64,000 bases of DNA from Clostridium sp. Marseille-P2415 (GTDB taxonomy: Bacteria; Bacillota; Clostridia; Lachnospirales; Lachnospiraceae), in assembly GCF_900155545.1 (NCBI RefSeq), contig NZ_LT732526.1, positions 1,060,986-1,124,985 on the forward strand, given 5' to 3'. A program made the translations under genes and the position numbers. Below the pieces are notes generated by a model. That model saw only the letters and a program-made list of their open reading frames with translations. It was not told the origin of the DNA and did no database searches. Of this stretch, positions 42,952-51,754 are shown one piece after another (within the stretch, counting starts at the first letter, position 1; the number at the start of each line of letters is the position of its first letter).

Positions 42952-44319
42952 TTAAAGCTGATGAACGGAACCGCAATCCGCCTGGTTTTTCTCCACCTTT
43001 TTCATAATGTAACGGTATGAGATTCCCGTAAAAACCGCGGCACTGAACCATGCTGCCGGATCGCAGGCACAAGCCAGCGGATAGCTTAAAAGCCGGATTG
43101 CAAGAGCAGCCGTTACCAGTCTGGCGGCAAGTTCTACCACCCCGCCCATCATCGGAAGAAACCCATATCCGCACCCCTGCATGGTATTTCTGAATATAAA
43201 AATCGTTCCAAGAGGGATATAAAATATAGCGCACAAATAAATAAAAGTTTTCGCCCAGGGGAGCATTACCGCTATATCCACATCACCGGAAAAGAACAGC
43301 TTTAATGCATAAGGAAGCCCCAGGCAGACAATTATGGTACATAACAGCGCATAGATAACCTCAGTTCCCAGTGCAAGCCTGACGCCCTGACGGATTCTTT
43401 TAATATCTCCCTTACCAAAGTTCTGGCCGGAGTATGTTGCCATCGTCTGTCCCATTGCCATCATCCCCTGGATCACCATGCTCTGAAACTTATTGGTTGC
43501 CGTATAGGCGGCCACTGCCGTGGAGCCGAATAAGTTGACTGCAGACTGCATGATTATGGTTCCTGACGCTGTAATTCCAAACTGAAGCGCCATGGGAATC
43601 CCCACCGAAAGCTGATGTCTTGAATCAGCCTCACTTAACCGCCAGTGATTTCTTTCGGGAGTCAGAACCGGCACCTTCTTACAGATGTATGCGATGCAGA
43701 GGAGCGCGGATATTCCCTGAGATAAATTGGTCGCCCATGCTGCTCCTGCTACTCCCATTCCAAGATTAATAATAAATATAAGATCCAGAATTACGTTCAG
43801 GCAGGCGGAAAATATCAGAAATAAAAGCGGTATCCGGCTGTTCCCAACAGATCGCAGGTAAGAGGAAAAAAGGTTATAAAATACATTTGCCACAATTCCC
43901 ATACAAATGATGGATATATAAGTATAGGCATCCTCTAAAATATTCTCAGGCGTATTCATAAGCATAAGAAGCGGTCTCATAAAAGAAAGGCTGACAGCTG
44001 TCATAATTATTATAACAAAAGCCGACAATATGATACCATTTGCCACGGACCGCTTTGCTCCGTTTGTATCTCCTGCTCCAAAACGCTGGCTGGTGAGAAC
44101 GGTAAATCCCGTACTCATACCCTGGGAAAAACCAATGACCAAAAACATGATGGTTCCGGTAGAGCCAACCGCTGCCAGCGCATCCGGTCCCACAAAACGG
44201 CCTACAATGATGGTATCAGCCATATTATAAAGCTGCTGGAAGATATTTCCGATCAATAGGGGAAGCGTGAATTTCAAAATGATTGGAAGCGGATTGCCTC
44301 TTGTCATATCGGTTTCCAT
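42952..44319 (-). CDS. MATE-family multidrug/sodium antiporter
   Basis: Exporter of toxic compounds in the plasma membrane. About twelve membrane helices, two MatE halves; N-terminus TRGNPLPIILKFTLPLLIGN then QQLYNMADTIIVGRFVGPDAL. 455 residues. The ATG at 44319, with AAAGGA ahead, is chosen over upstream in-frame ATGs. The export substrate is unknown. Confidence 0.92.
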   Translation of the reverse strand: METDMTRGNPLPIILKFTLPLLIGNIFQQLYNMADTIIVGRFVGPDALAAVGSTGTIMFLVIGFSQGMSTGFTVLTSQRFGAGDTNGAKRSVANGIILSAFVIIIMTAVSLSFMRPLLMLMNTPENILEDAYTYISIICMGIVANVFYNLFSSYLRSVGNSRIPLLFLIFSACLNVILDLIFIINLGMGVAGAAWATNLSQGISALLCIAYICKKVPVLTPERNHWRLSEADSRHQLSVGIPMALQFGITASGTIIMQSAVNLFGSTAVAAYTATNKFQSMVIQGMMAMGQTMATYSGQNFGKGDIKRIRQGVRLALGTEVIYALLCTIIVCLGLPYALKLFFSGDVDIAVMLPWAKTFIYLCAIFYIPLGTIFIFRNTMQGCGYGFLPMMGGVVELAARLVTAALAIRLLSYPLACACDPAAWFSAAVFTGISYRYIMKKVEKNQADCGSVHQL

Positions 44320-44375
44320 AATTCTCATCCTTTTCTCATATATTCTGCCAGCCTTTTCCAGGTGGCGCAAACGTT

Positions 44376-44404
44376 ATTTTACCATGTTAATGGTCCGTTG
44401 TCAC
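44376..44404 (-). promoter_or_regulatory. sigma-A promoter of the MATE gene
   Basis: GTGACA (44399-44404), 17 bases, TAAAAT (44376-44381) on the minus strand. It separates the MATE gene from the rbs group. Confidence 0.6.
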
Positions 44405-44434
44405 CGTTCTTTTAAAAAAATAATCCGCTGGGGG

Positions 44435-45397
44435 TTATTCATAAACTGCAGCCATAACCGCGCCATAATCTCCAATCCTATCGCCCAGCCTTGCCGGCTC
44501 TATTTTACACACAGTCCTTGAATGCTCAAGCGCCTCCCTGCGGATCTCTTCCCACATGGTATTTTCCATAAACTCATGACTTCTGGCATAAATGCTGCCG
44601 ATTACGATCATTTCCGGATTCAGAATATCAATAAGCAGAGCCAGTCCTCTTCCCAAATACCGTCCTGACTCCATCAGCAGCTCCCTTGCATCTTCGTAAC
44701 CTGCTTTTGCTGCTTCTGCCACATCTTTTGCTGTCGCGGGCTTTTGCTGTGACCTTTGAAAGGAAGCTGTTCTCCCCTCCGAAGCCAGCTTTTCTGCTTT
44801 TTTAACCGCCATCTGCCGAATTCCGCCGCCGCTGCAAAAGCCTTCCAGGCTGCCAGCCTTTCCATAACCTACCGGCCCTTCCCTTTCCATCCGGATATGT
44901 CCGATTTCTCCTGCCAGACCGCATGCCCCGGTATATAGACGGCCGTTCAGGATAAGCCCCGCGCCAAGTCCGGTTCCGAATGTAAGAAATACCATATGGC
45001 GGCAGCCCTTTCCGGCCCCGTATTTCCACTCGGCCAGAGCACAGGAGTCAGCGTCATTTAACATTCTTGCAGGCATGTGAAGTTTCTCTGACAGATAGGA
45101 TACAACAGGAACCTCATCCCAGCCGGGGAGATTAGGCGGTGAGCAGATGACTGTACGGTCCGGGCTCAGCGGTCCCCCGCATGAGATACCGATGCGGCAG
45201 TCAGAACGGTCTGCCCCATAAGTATCCAGCATTTCCCCGGCCAGTCCGCATAAGGTGTCAAGTACTTCTTTCCAATCCGGTAATGTCTGAATCTCAATTC
45301 TATTTTTCCACACAATATTTTTACTTTTTTCATTTTCCAGGCGGCAAAGCAATACCGCACACTTTGTGCCGCCAATGTCGAAACCTAATACATACAT
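44435..45397 (-). CDS. ROK-family sugar kinase-like protein lacking the zinc cysteines
   Basis: ROK kinases phosphorylate glucose, fructose, N-acetylmannosamine and similar sugars. The N-terminal phosphate motif GFDIGGTKCAVLL, NDADSCALAEWKYG and the sugar motif GEIGHIRM are intact. The usual CxCGxxGCxE zinc loop reads VGYGKAGSLEG, so three of the Cys are replaced and Zn binding is probably lost; other ROK proteins without zinc are known. No helix-turn-helix, so it is an enzyme rather than a repressor. It follows rbsB, so it may work on a sugar taken up by that transporter. Confidence 0.85.
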   Translation of the reverse strand: MYVLGFDIGGTKCAVLLCRLENEKSKNIVWKNRIEIQTLPDWKEVLDTLCGLAGEMLDTYGADRSDCRIGISCGGPLSPDRTVICSPPNLPGWDEVPVVSYLSEKLHMPARMLNDADSCALAEWKYGAGKGCRHMVFLTFGTGLGAGLILNGRLYTGACGLAGEIGHIRMEREGPVGYGKAGSLEGFCSGGGIRQMAVKKAEKLASEGRTASFQRSQQKPATAKDVAEAAKAGYEDARELLMESGRYLGRGLALLIDILNPEMIVIGSIYARSHEFMENTMWEEIRREALEHSRTVCKIEPARLGDRIGDYGAVMAAVYE

Positions 45398-45440
45398 AGC
45401 GATGTCCCAACCTCTTTCTTTTCGTACAGAATGATTGCAA

Positions 45441-45477
45441 CAGAGGCAGGAACCTCCACACCGGTCCCTGCCCCTTA
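45441..45477 (-). other. Hairpin between rbsB and the ROK gene
   Basis: Imperfect stem with the arms GGCAGGAACC and GGTCCCTGCC, no T-run. It may stabilise the rbsB mRNA or partly terminate, giving more binding protein than kinase. Confidence 0.5.
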
Positions 45478-45506
45478 AATATAATATGATTTTCTAAAAT
45501 ATTCAA

Positions 45507-46496
45507 TTATTTCAAAGTATCTTTTGTAATAACGGATACTCCGGTATCAACATTCTCAGAGCCGGTATCCTTTCCTTCCAGGGATTGAACCGCAGTTTTC
45601 AGTCCTTCATACCCCATGACATCCGGATTCTGAGCCATGGTTGCCAGCAGATAGCCTTCCTTGATCAGCTGCAGGATCATGTCGGATTTGTCAAAACCAA
45701 CACCGATCACTGTCTCACCGGTTTCCTGAATGGCATTGCCGGTGCCAACGGTAGAGCCTTCATTTGCTCCGAAAATGCCGACACAGCCCTGAGTGATATA
45801 ATTCGCCGCGATATCCTTAGACTTTGCCGCATCTCCTTCTCCGTACTGGGTCTCCAGGATTTCAAAAGCGGTTCCTTCAAATGCAGAACGGAAGCCTTCC
45901 TCCCTGGCTACGGTAGAGGCTGTTGCTGCATTTACGTTTACAATGCCGATTTTCCCCGATTCGATTCCTTTTGCCTTTAACGCTTTAACCATCTCTTCGC
46001 CTGCAGTCTTACCGGCAGCTTTATTATCCGTTGCCAGGGTCTGGACGGCCGGCAGAGATGCGGCAGAGTCCACGTATACCACCTTTACCCCTGCATCAAT
46101 GGCCTCCTGCAGGGATGCTGTTACTGCATCCGGTCCGTTGGCTGCCAGCAATATAGCCTGAGCTCCGCCTGCTACTGCGTTGTTGATGCACTCAATCTGC
46201 TTTGCATCATCCTTCACATCAGGAGCCAGCCATTTGTATTCTACATTTCCCAGCTCCTTCACTGCTTTCTGGGCACCCGCATCCACGTTTACCCAATGCT
46301 GATCCATCTGATCCATGGTAATCAGGTAAATTTTGTATGACTCCCCTGCAGAAGCTGCTGCAGCCTCTGTTTTTGCCTCTGTCTTCGCCTCTGCTGCTGC
46401 CGTTGCCGTAGCATCCTTTTGCCCGCTGCTGCAGCCTGCACACATGGAAGCAGCCATTGCCAGGGAAAGCACAGCTGCCTGTAGTTTTCGTTTCAT
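45507..46496 (-). CDS. rbsB: Ribose-type ABC transporter substrate-binding lipoprotein
   Basis: Periplasmic-binding-protein-like lipoprotein (family 1, Peripla_BP_4). The signal peptide ends with a lipobox MCAGC, then an Ala/Thr/Glu-rich linker. The sugar-binding core starts YKIYLITMDQMDQHWVN and includes AILLAANGPDAV, NVNAATASTVAREEGF and FGANEGSTVGTGNAI. 329 residues. It is the last transporter gene after rbsA and rbsC. The sugar is inferred as ribose or a related pentose/hexose. Confidence 0.88.
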   Translation of the reverse strand: MKRKLQAAVLSLAMAASMCAGCSSGQKDATATAAAEAKTEAKTEAAAASAGESYKIYLITMDQMDQHWVNVDAGAQKAVKELGNVEYKWLAPDVKDDAKQIECINNAVAGGAQAILLAANGPDAVTASLQEAIDAGVKVVYVDSAASLPAVQTLATDNKAAGKTAGEEMVKALKAKGIESGKIGIVNVNAATASTVAREEGFRSAFEGTAFEILETQYGEGDAAKSKDIAANYITQGCVGIFGANEGSTVGTGNAIQETGETVIGVGFDKSDMILQLIKEGYLLATMAQNPDVMGYEGLKTAVQSLEGKDTGSENVDTGVSVITKDTLK

Positions 46497-46566
46497 AAAC
46501 TTTTTCCTCCTTTAATTATATAGTTTTAACTCCTCTATATTAAAGCCATTGGCCCCAATATCTTTC

Positions 46567-47574
46567 TTAATTTTCTATCCTGCTTTTCTTTACGAACCTT
46601 CCGCTTCTGACAATAATGTCAATCAGCACGGATATGACGACAATGGTCCCGATCACAATATTGCGGATTGCCACCGGCGCGCCTGCAAACTGCAGGCCAT
46701 TCTGAAGGACGCCCCAGATAGAAGCGCCGATCACTGTACCGATTAAGATTCCCTGGCCTCCCAGTGTTGACACTCCTCCGATAACAGAAGCAGCTACCGC
46801 GTACATTTCGTATGCATTTCCTGCATCCATGGTGCCCATGCCGCTGGTTGCACAGATCACAAGCCCTACGATGCAGGAACAAAAAGCGCTGACCAGATAA
46901 GCCTTGGTCGTGGTTGCAACAATGTTGACTCCGGAAAGCTTAGAGGCTTCCATATTGCTGCCAATGGCATAGATATGGCGCCCGGTTCTTGTCTTGCTGA
47001 GAAGGAAATGAAATACCAGCCACAAAACAATGGAAATGATCACAGTATTGTACACTCCCGCAATCTTCCCATAATAAAAGAAATCACGAAACCCTCTGGC
47101 CCCATCGCCGATCGCATCGGTATTGTAGTTGTTATTGACGATTTGTGCGATGCCTCTTGCAATTGTCATGGTACCCAGGGTGGCAATAAAGGGAGGCAGC
47201 TTGCATTTTGCTACCAGAAGCCCATTGACCGCACCTACGATCAGACAGCAGATCAAAGTCAAAAGCACCGCTGTCCATGGACTCATGCCTTTTGTCATCA
47301 TGGTTGCGGATATCATACAGCTCATGCCGACTACCGATCCGATTGACAGATCAATGTTACCGGTTATGAGCACATAAGACTGGCCAATGCCGATCAGCAG
47401 GATGGGCGCGATCTGACGCAGAAGGTTTGCAACATTTTTTCCGGAAAAGAATGTTGGATTGATGATGCCGAATACAGCGCACATCACGACCAGTCCAATG
47501 CCCACGGTGATCACCTGCCCCATCCCCCGGATGGCAAACAGCCTTCTGGACCAACTTTGTTTTTTACTATTCAT
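46567..47574 (-). CDS. rbsC: Ribose-type ABC transporter permease
   Basis: Membrane permease of the RbsC/AraH/XylH family, about eight to ten helices; contains LLIGIGQSYVLITGNIDLSIG, the EAA-like region and GMSCMISATMM. The ATG at 47574 has AGGGG five bases upstream and matches the family N-terminus; the longer frame overlaps rbsA and is rejected. 335 residues. Confidence 0.93.
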   Translation of the reverse strand: MNSKKQSWSRRLFAIRGMGQVITVGIGLVVMCAVFGIINPTFFSGKNVANLLRQIAPILLIGIGQSYVLITGNIDLSIGSVVGMSCMISATMMTKGMSPWTAVLLTLICCLIVGAVNGLLVAKCKLPPFIATLGTMTIARGIAQIVNNNYNTDAIGDGARGFRDFFYYGKIAGVYNTVIISIVLWLVFHFLLSKTRTGRHIYAIGSNMEASKLSGVNIVATTTKAYLVSAFCSCIVGLVICATSGMGTMDAGNAYEMYAVAASVIGGVSTLGGQGILIGTVIGASIWGVLQNGLQFAGAPVAIRNIVIGTIVVISVLIDIIVRSGRFVKKSRIEN

Positions 47575-47593
47575 GTTTTCCCCTGCCCTTCTC

Positions 47594-49096
47594 TTAGCTG
47601 ATCTTACTTTCAAACTGCGTCGCATATTTGAGAATCTTATCCTGTGTTGCATCGGCTGCCATTAATTCACCTGTGATCTTCCCATCGCACATGACAAGAA
47701 TCCGGTCGCTGATCCCAAGAATCTCCGGCATCTCCGACGATACAAACAGAACACCAATTCCTCTCTGCTTCAGTTCATTCATCAGGTTATAAATCTCAAC
47801 CTTTGCCGCTACGTCGATCCCTCTGGTCGGTTCATCGAATATGACCACCCGCGAATTTCTGGCCAGCCATTTGCCAACGACCACCTTCTGCTGGTTGCCG
47901 CCGGATAAGCTTCCTGCATCTACCTCGGGGCCAGGCAGCTTGATTTTCAAAGAAACCACCGATTTCCCCGTCATCTCATTCTCTTTCTTCCTGTTTACAA
48001 CCCCCAGGTGTCCGCACAATATATCCAGATTCGGAAGGGAAATATTATCCCGAACGCTTAAGTTTATGCAGAGTCCGTCCCTTTTTCTGTCTTCCGGCGC
48101 TAATACAATGCCTGCTTTTATGGAATCTTCCACCTTATGAATGCTTATTTCTTTTCCATCCAGAAAAATCTGTCCTGATTCCTTTTTATCCGCCCCGAAA
48201 ACAGCTCTGGTTGTCTCCGTCCGCCCAGCTCCCATTAAACCGGCAATGCCGACGATTTCACCTTCATATAATTCCAGATTAATGTCACGAACCATATGCC
48301 CTGCATTTAAATGCCGGACTTCCATGATCTTCCTGCCCTTCGGACAGGATACCCGCGGAAACTTTTGTTTTATTTCACGTCCGACCATATGGGTGATGAT
48401 CTCTTCCAGCCGGTCCTGTGCAAAATCCATTGAGGTAATGAACCTGCCGTCTCTCATGATCGTGACCCGGTCAACGATGTGTTTTAATTCCTCCAGCCGG
48501 TGGGATATGTACACAATGCCGCAGCCTTCCGATTTAAGCTTTCGGATCATGGAAAATAAATCATTGATTTCTTTTGATGTCAATGCCGATGTAGGTTCAT
48601 CCATAATCAGTATTCTGGCATTTACGGAGAGTGCCTTTGCTATCTCAACCATCTGCTGCTTTGATACGGCCAGACTGCCTACCAGTGACCCAGGATCCAG
48701 TTCCATGTTCATACGGCCCAGAATCCCGGCTGCCGCCTTGTTCATTTCTTTATCAGAAAGAAACATTCCTTTCGTCCATTCCCGTCCCAGAAAAATGTTC
48801 TCAGCCACCGTTAAGTGCTGGCACATGTTAAGCTCCTGATGGATGATGGCAATTCCCAGTTCCTTTGCTTTCTGGGGTGTCATCTCCCGGATACCGGAAC
48901 CAAAAACCTCTATGGTTCCTCCATCTCTCGGATAGACACCGCTTAATATTTTCATCAATGTGGATTTTCCTGCTCCATTTTCCCCTAACAGCGCCATGAC
49001 TTCTCCTGATTTTAAATAAAACGAAACCTCATCCAGTGCTTTTACACCAGGAAATGACTTTGTAATATTCCGCATCTGCACAATGTTTTCCTGCAT
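47594..49096 (-). CDS. rbsA: Ribose-type ABC transporter, twin ATP-binding protein
   Basis: Two fused ABC domains that power sugar import. First half: Walker A LLGENGAGKSTLMKIL, signature near SLAVSKQQMVEIAKAL, Walker B ILIMDEPTSALTS. Second half: GLMGAGRTETTR (the usual degenerate second P-loop of this family), LSGGNQQKVVVGKWLA and VVIFDEPTRGIDV. About 500 residues, as in E. coli RbsA. The ATG at 49096, 8 bases after GAGGG, is chosen. It begins a new transcript after the terminator at 49219. Confidence 0.95.
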   Translation of the reverse strand: MQENIVQMRNITKSFPGVKALDEVSFYLKSGEVMALLGENGAGKSTLMKILSGVYPRDGGTIEVFGSGIREMTPQKAKELGIAIIHQELNMCQHLTVAENIFLGREWTKGMFLSDKEMNKAAAGILGRMNMELDPGSLVGSLAVSKQQMVEIAKALSVNARILIMDEPTSALTSKEINDLFSMIRKLKSEGCGIVYISHRLEELKHIVDRVTIMRDGRFITSMDFAQDRLEEIITHMVGREIKQKFPRVSCPKGRKIMEVRHLNAGHMVRDINLELYEGEIVGIAGLMGAGRTETTRAVFGADKKESGQIFLDGKEISIHKVEDSIKAGIVLAPEDRKRDGLCINLSVRDNISLPNLDILCGHLGVVNRKKENEMTGKSVVSLKIKLPGPEVDAGSLSGGNQQKVVVGKWLARNSRVVIFDEPTRGIDVAAKVEIYNLMNELKQRGIGVLFVSSEMPEILGISDRILVMCDGKITGELMAADATQDKILKYATQFESKIS

Positions 49097-49148
49097 AGCT
49101 CTCACCCTCATATTTCTCTCATTTTTACCGCCGTATGTTTCTGCTATC

Positions 49149-49176
49149 AGTATAGCACCGGGAAACTCGGGAAAGT
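49149..49176 (-). promoter_or_regulatory. Promoter of rbsACB with tandem 9-bp repeats at -35
   Basis: Extended -10 element TGC-TATACT (49149-49154 on the minus strand) without a good -35. In the -35 zone are two adjacent direct repeats, CGGGAAACT (49159-49167) and CGGGAAAGT (49168-49176), read on the plus strand. This is the layout of an activator-dependent promoter; the AraC-type response regulator of the same locus is the obvious candidate. Confidence 0.5.
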
Positions 49177-49218
49177 AGGGGAGGATCTTCCGTTTCAGGG
49201 GGGCAATCTTTGGTAATG

Positions 49219-49247
49219 AAAAACAGGCAGCTTCACCTGCCTGTTTT
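49219..49247 (-). terminator. Terminator between the degenerate ABC gene and rbsA
   Basis: AAAACAGGCAG/CTGCCTGTTTT stem ending in T5 on the minus strand, nine bases after the stop codon. It splits the locus into two transcripts. Confidence 0.9.
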
Positions 49248-49255
49248 ATTTCCGG

Positions 49256-50707
49256 TCACCAGCCGGCTTTATAGAATTCTTCTTTCGCATATTCCGCTGC
49301 CACCTTTCCGCCCTGCAGCACCATCATTCGATCCGATACATCCATATTGTCAGCATAATTACTGGTTAGAATCAGTACGGAGATTCCGCTGTTTTTCAAT
49401 TCCTGAATCAGATCCAGCACATAACGCCTGCAGTACATATCTCCTTTCGCCAGCGGCTGAACGCATACGGCCACCTTCGGATGCAGCAGATGGATCCGGT
49501 AATATGCCAGTCCGTATTTTTCCTGCAGGTTCAGACCGTCCAGCTTTTGGGCATCAATGCAGGGGCCCACTTTGGGAAAATATTCATTCCGCACGCTTCG
49601 GATATAACTGCGCTTTAACTTCCCGAAACAGACCTTCCGGTCCAGAAGAAAGGTCAGATTCTCCATATAACTCATATCCCGAAACAGGAAGGTTTCTGCC
49701 GGATCATCCGGAATGACTGCCACCCCTTCTTTAAAAAAGTCTGCCGGCGCCTCTCCTTCAAAAACCTTTCCTTCTATATGAATTTTACCTCCGTCGGTTC
49801 CCCGGTTCCCGGAAAGGACCTGTACCAGAGGCTCCAACGTCTGATTATCATTGTCCAGTATCATCAGGCACTCTCCCTTTCTCAAGGAAAAGCTGACGGT
49901 ACCTTTACCATACAGATGTACGGCTTCCAGCTTTAAGACCGCCTCTTCCTGTGGTTCCCGGATCCGGCTTCCGGACAAATCAAAGGAAATCGTATAGGGA
50001 TCCAGCACTGTTTCCAGCATTTCCTCCTTCTCAAATACCTTCCATATCATTCCCTGATGGAACAGAGCTGCCCGGTCCGCAATCTGGAATACCTCCTGAT
50101 GATGGTTTCCCATATATAGAAACCCGATTCCCCGGCTTTTTAGTTCCCGTATCATGTCCTGGAATTGTTTTAACTCCATCTGGCTTAAAAAGTTGCTGAT
50201 CCGGTCCAGGACAATTAACCGGCAGCCGGTCAGAATGGCTTTTAAAAGCTCCGTAACACAGCGCTCAAACGCGCTCAAAGAGGAGACCCGCCGTTTTGGA
50301 TCAATGGGAAGTCCGATTTCTGCCATGAGCCGTTCCGTCTGATTGTCCAGAACTCTGCTGTTTATGATATACTTTTTAAACCCCTTACGCATTACAAACA
50401 GGTTATCGGATACGGACAGGCTGTCTATGAGCCTTCCCCGCTCTTCAATTACATAAACCCGGTTGTCAGATAAGTCGGAGTAAGAATAATGATTTACCCG
50501 TTTTCCCTCATAATAGACTCCTCCAAAGCTTATGGGAATATTATGGCAGATGAGATTCCTTAACTGTGTGCAGCCTTTTGCATCGGAAATAATCAGTCCC
50601 ATAATTTCTCCCTGGAGAATATAGAAATTTAAATTATCCAGATAACGCTCCCCGTTTTCTTCCAGAGTAATGTTGCTAAGCCGAAGAATTTCCTTTCTCA
50701 ATCCCAT
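49256..50707 (-). CDS. RbsA-like twin ABC protein lacking catalytic residues (pseudo-ATPase)
   Basis: Same length (483 residues) and two-domain layout as RbsA next door, but degenerate in both halves. In the first half the Walker A stretch GENGAGKST of RbsA corresponds to ISDAKGCTQ, so the lysine is a cysteine. The Walker B IMDEPTSAL corresponds to VLDRISNFL, so the catalytic Glu is Arg, and the LSGGQ-type signature is LSAFERCVT. In the second half no P-loop remains (ILDNDNQTLEP) and DEPTRG reads VQPLAKG. Downstream strand ends (SNYADNMDVSDRMMVLQGGK) match RbsA, so the fold seems kept. It is therefore unlikely to hydrolyse ATP. It sits directly after a sensor kinase gene and before rbsA, and may signal rather than transport. 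Confidence 0.8.
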   Translation of the reverse strand: MGLRKEILRLSNITLEENGERYLDNLNFYILQGEIMGLIISDAKGCTQLRNLICHNIPISFGGVYYEGKRVNHYSYSDLSDNRVYVIEERGRLIDSLSVSDNLFVMRKGFKKYIINSRVLDNQTERLMAEIGLPIDPKRRVSSLSAFERCVTELLKAILTGCRLIVLDRISNFLSQMELKQFQDMIRELKSRGIGFLYMGNHHQEVFQIADRAALFHQGMIWKVFEKEEMLETVLDPYTISFDLSGSRIREPQEEAVLKLEAVHLYGKGTVSFSLRKGECLMILDNDNQTLEPLVQVLSGNRGTDGGKIHIEGKVFEGEAPADFFKEGVAVIPDDPAETFLFRDMSYMENLTFLLDRKVCFGKLKRSYIRSVRNEYFPKVGPCIDAQKLDGLNLQEKYGLAYYRIHLLHPKVAVCVQPLAKGDMYCRRYVLDLIQELKNSGISVLILTSNYADNMDVSDRMMVLQGGKVAAEYAKEEFYKAGW

Positions 50708-50717
50708 TCCCCCTCTG

Positions 50718-51740
50718 TCAGTCCCTTACCAATGGAAGGGATATCTCCACATCCGTCCCGGCCTCTACCTGGCTGTATACATAGATCCCATATTCTTCTC
50801 CGAACAAAAGCTTAATCCTGTTGTTGACATTTTGAATGGCAATGCCGCCTTTCCGATCTGTGTCCGGATTTACATCGTCTAATGACAGGCTTTTAAGCTT
50901 CTCATTCAGCTTTCTGACCTTTTCCCCATCCATGCCAAGCCCGTCATCGGATACCTTGATGATCAGGCGGGAATCGGTCACCGATATTTTAATAATCAGA
51001 TGCCCTTTTCCGATCTTCCGTTCGATCCCATGATAAATGGAATTTTCCACAACCGGCTGCAGGGTCAGCTTTGGTAAGCGGTATTGCAGAATCTCCATTT
51101 CATCCAGTTCATCCCCAATGGCATACTGAATGCTTAACTGCAGTTTTTTGCCGAAACGGAATTGCTGGATATAATAATAATTTTCAATATTTGCGAGTTC
51201 ATCCTCCAGTGTTACCAGATGGTCCACATTCGATATGGTATAGCGGAAAAAGGTAGCAAGCGCCTCCGTCATTTCTGCAATGCTGCCAACTCCCAGGGTC
51301 AGTGCCTCGCTTCGGATCCCTTCCAGGGTATTATACAGGAAATGAGGATTGATCTGGTTCTGAAGTGCCATATATTCCGCCTGCTTTTTTGATACATTGA
51401 TCAGTTCCCTGGTCCCAAGCATCTCCCGAAACCTCTGGTTTACCTGTTCCGACTCCAGGCAGTACGGATAGCGTATTTTAAATAGATCGTGAATGACACA
51501 GCCGGAGGCAAACTGGCGCTCCACCCGTTTTGTTTCCTGCATTGGCTTATAAATGCCGTAATAACCGGCATAGTAAAACAGGAGCAGAAAAGCCGCGGCC
51601 ATCATCAAAAGCCACATCCGCTCCGGGCGTCCAATGCTCAAATACAGGGAATATCCAAGCAAAAGCATCAGCACCGCAGTTAATCCGGCCAGCAGAAGAA
51701 ACACTCTGACGGACAGGAACTTAAGTTTATCCTTCATCAT
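50718..51740 (-). CDS. YesM-type sensor histidine kinase with minimal sensor region
   Basis: Two-component kinase of the His_kinase (PF06580-like) family. Two membrane helices (about residues 12-30 and 40-58) are joined by a loop of only about ten residues (SIGRPERMW). The phospho-acceptor region is QNQINPHFLYNTLEGIRSE; the ATPase has VENSIYHGIERK and DDGLGMD. Most YesM kinases have a large extracellular sensor, absent here, so the stimulus may come from a membrane or cytoplasmic partner. Start chosen after GGGGGGAG. Confidence 0.88.
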   Translation of the reverse strand: MMKDKLKFLSVRVFLLLAGLTAVLMLLLGYSLYLSIGRPERMWLLMMAAAFLLLFYYAGYYGIYKPMQETKRVERQFASGCVIHDLFKIRYPYCLESEQVNQRFREMLGTRELINVSKKQAEYMALQNQINPHFLYNTLEGIRSEALTLGVGSIAEMTEALATFFRYTISNVDHLVTLEDELANIENYYYIQQFRFGKKLQLSIQYAIGDELDEMEILQYRLPKLTLQPVVENSIYHGIERKIGKGHLIIKISVTDSRLIIKVSDDGLGMDGEKVRKLNEKLKSLSLDDVNPDTDRKGGIAIQNVNNRIKLLFGEEYGIYVYSQVEAGTDVEISLPLVRD

Positions 51741-51754
51741 GTACTCCCCCCGCA

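Noticed and set aside
49256..50707. Degenerate ABC gene considered as a pseudogene
   Set aside because: The frame is intact over 483 codons, with the same length as RbsA and a following terminator, so it is treated as a real protein.
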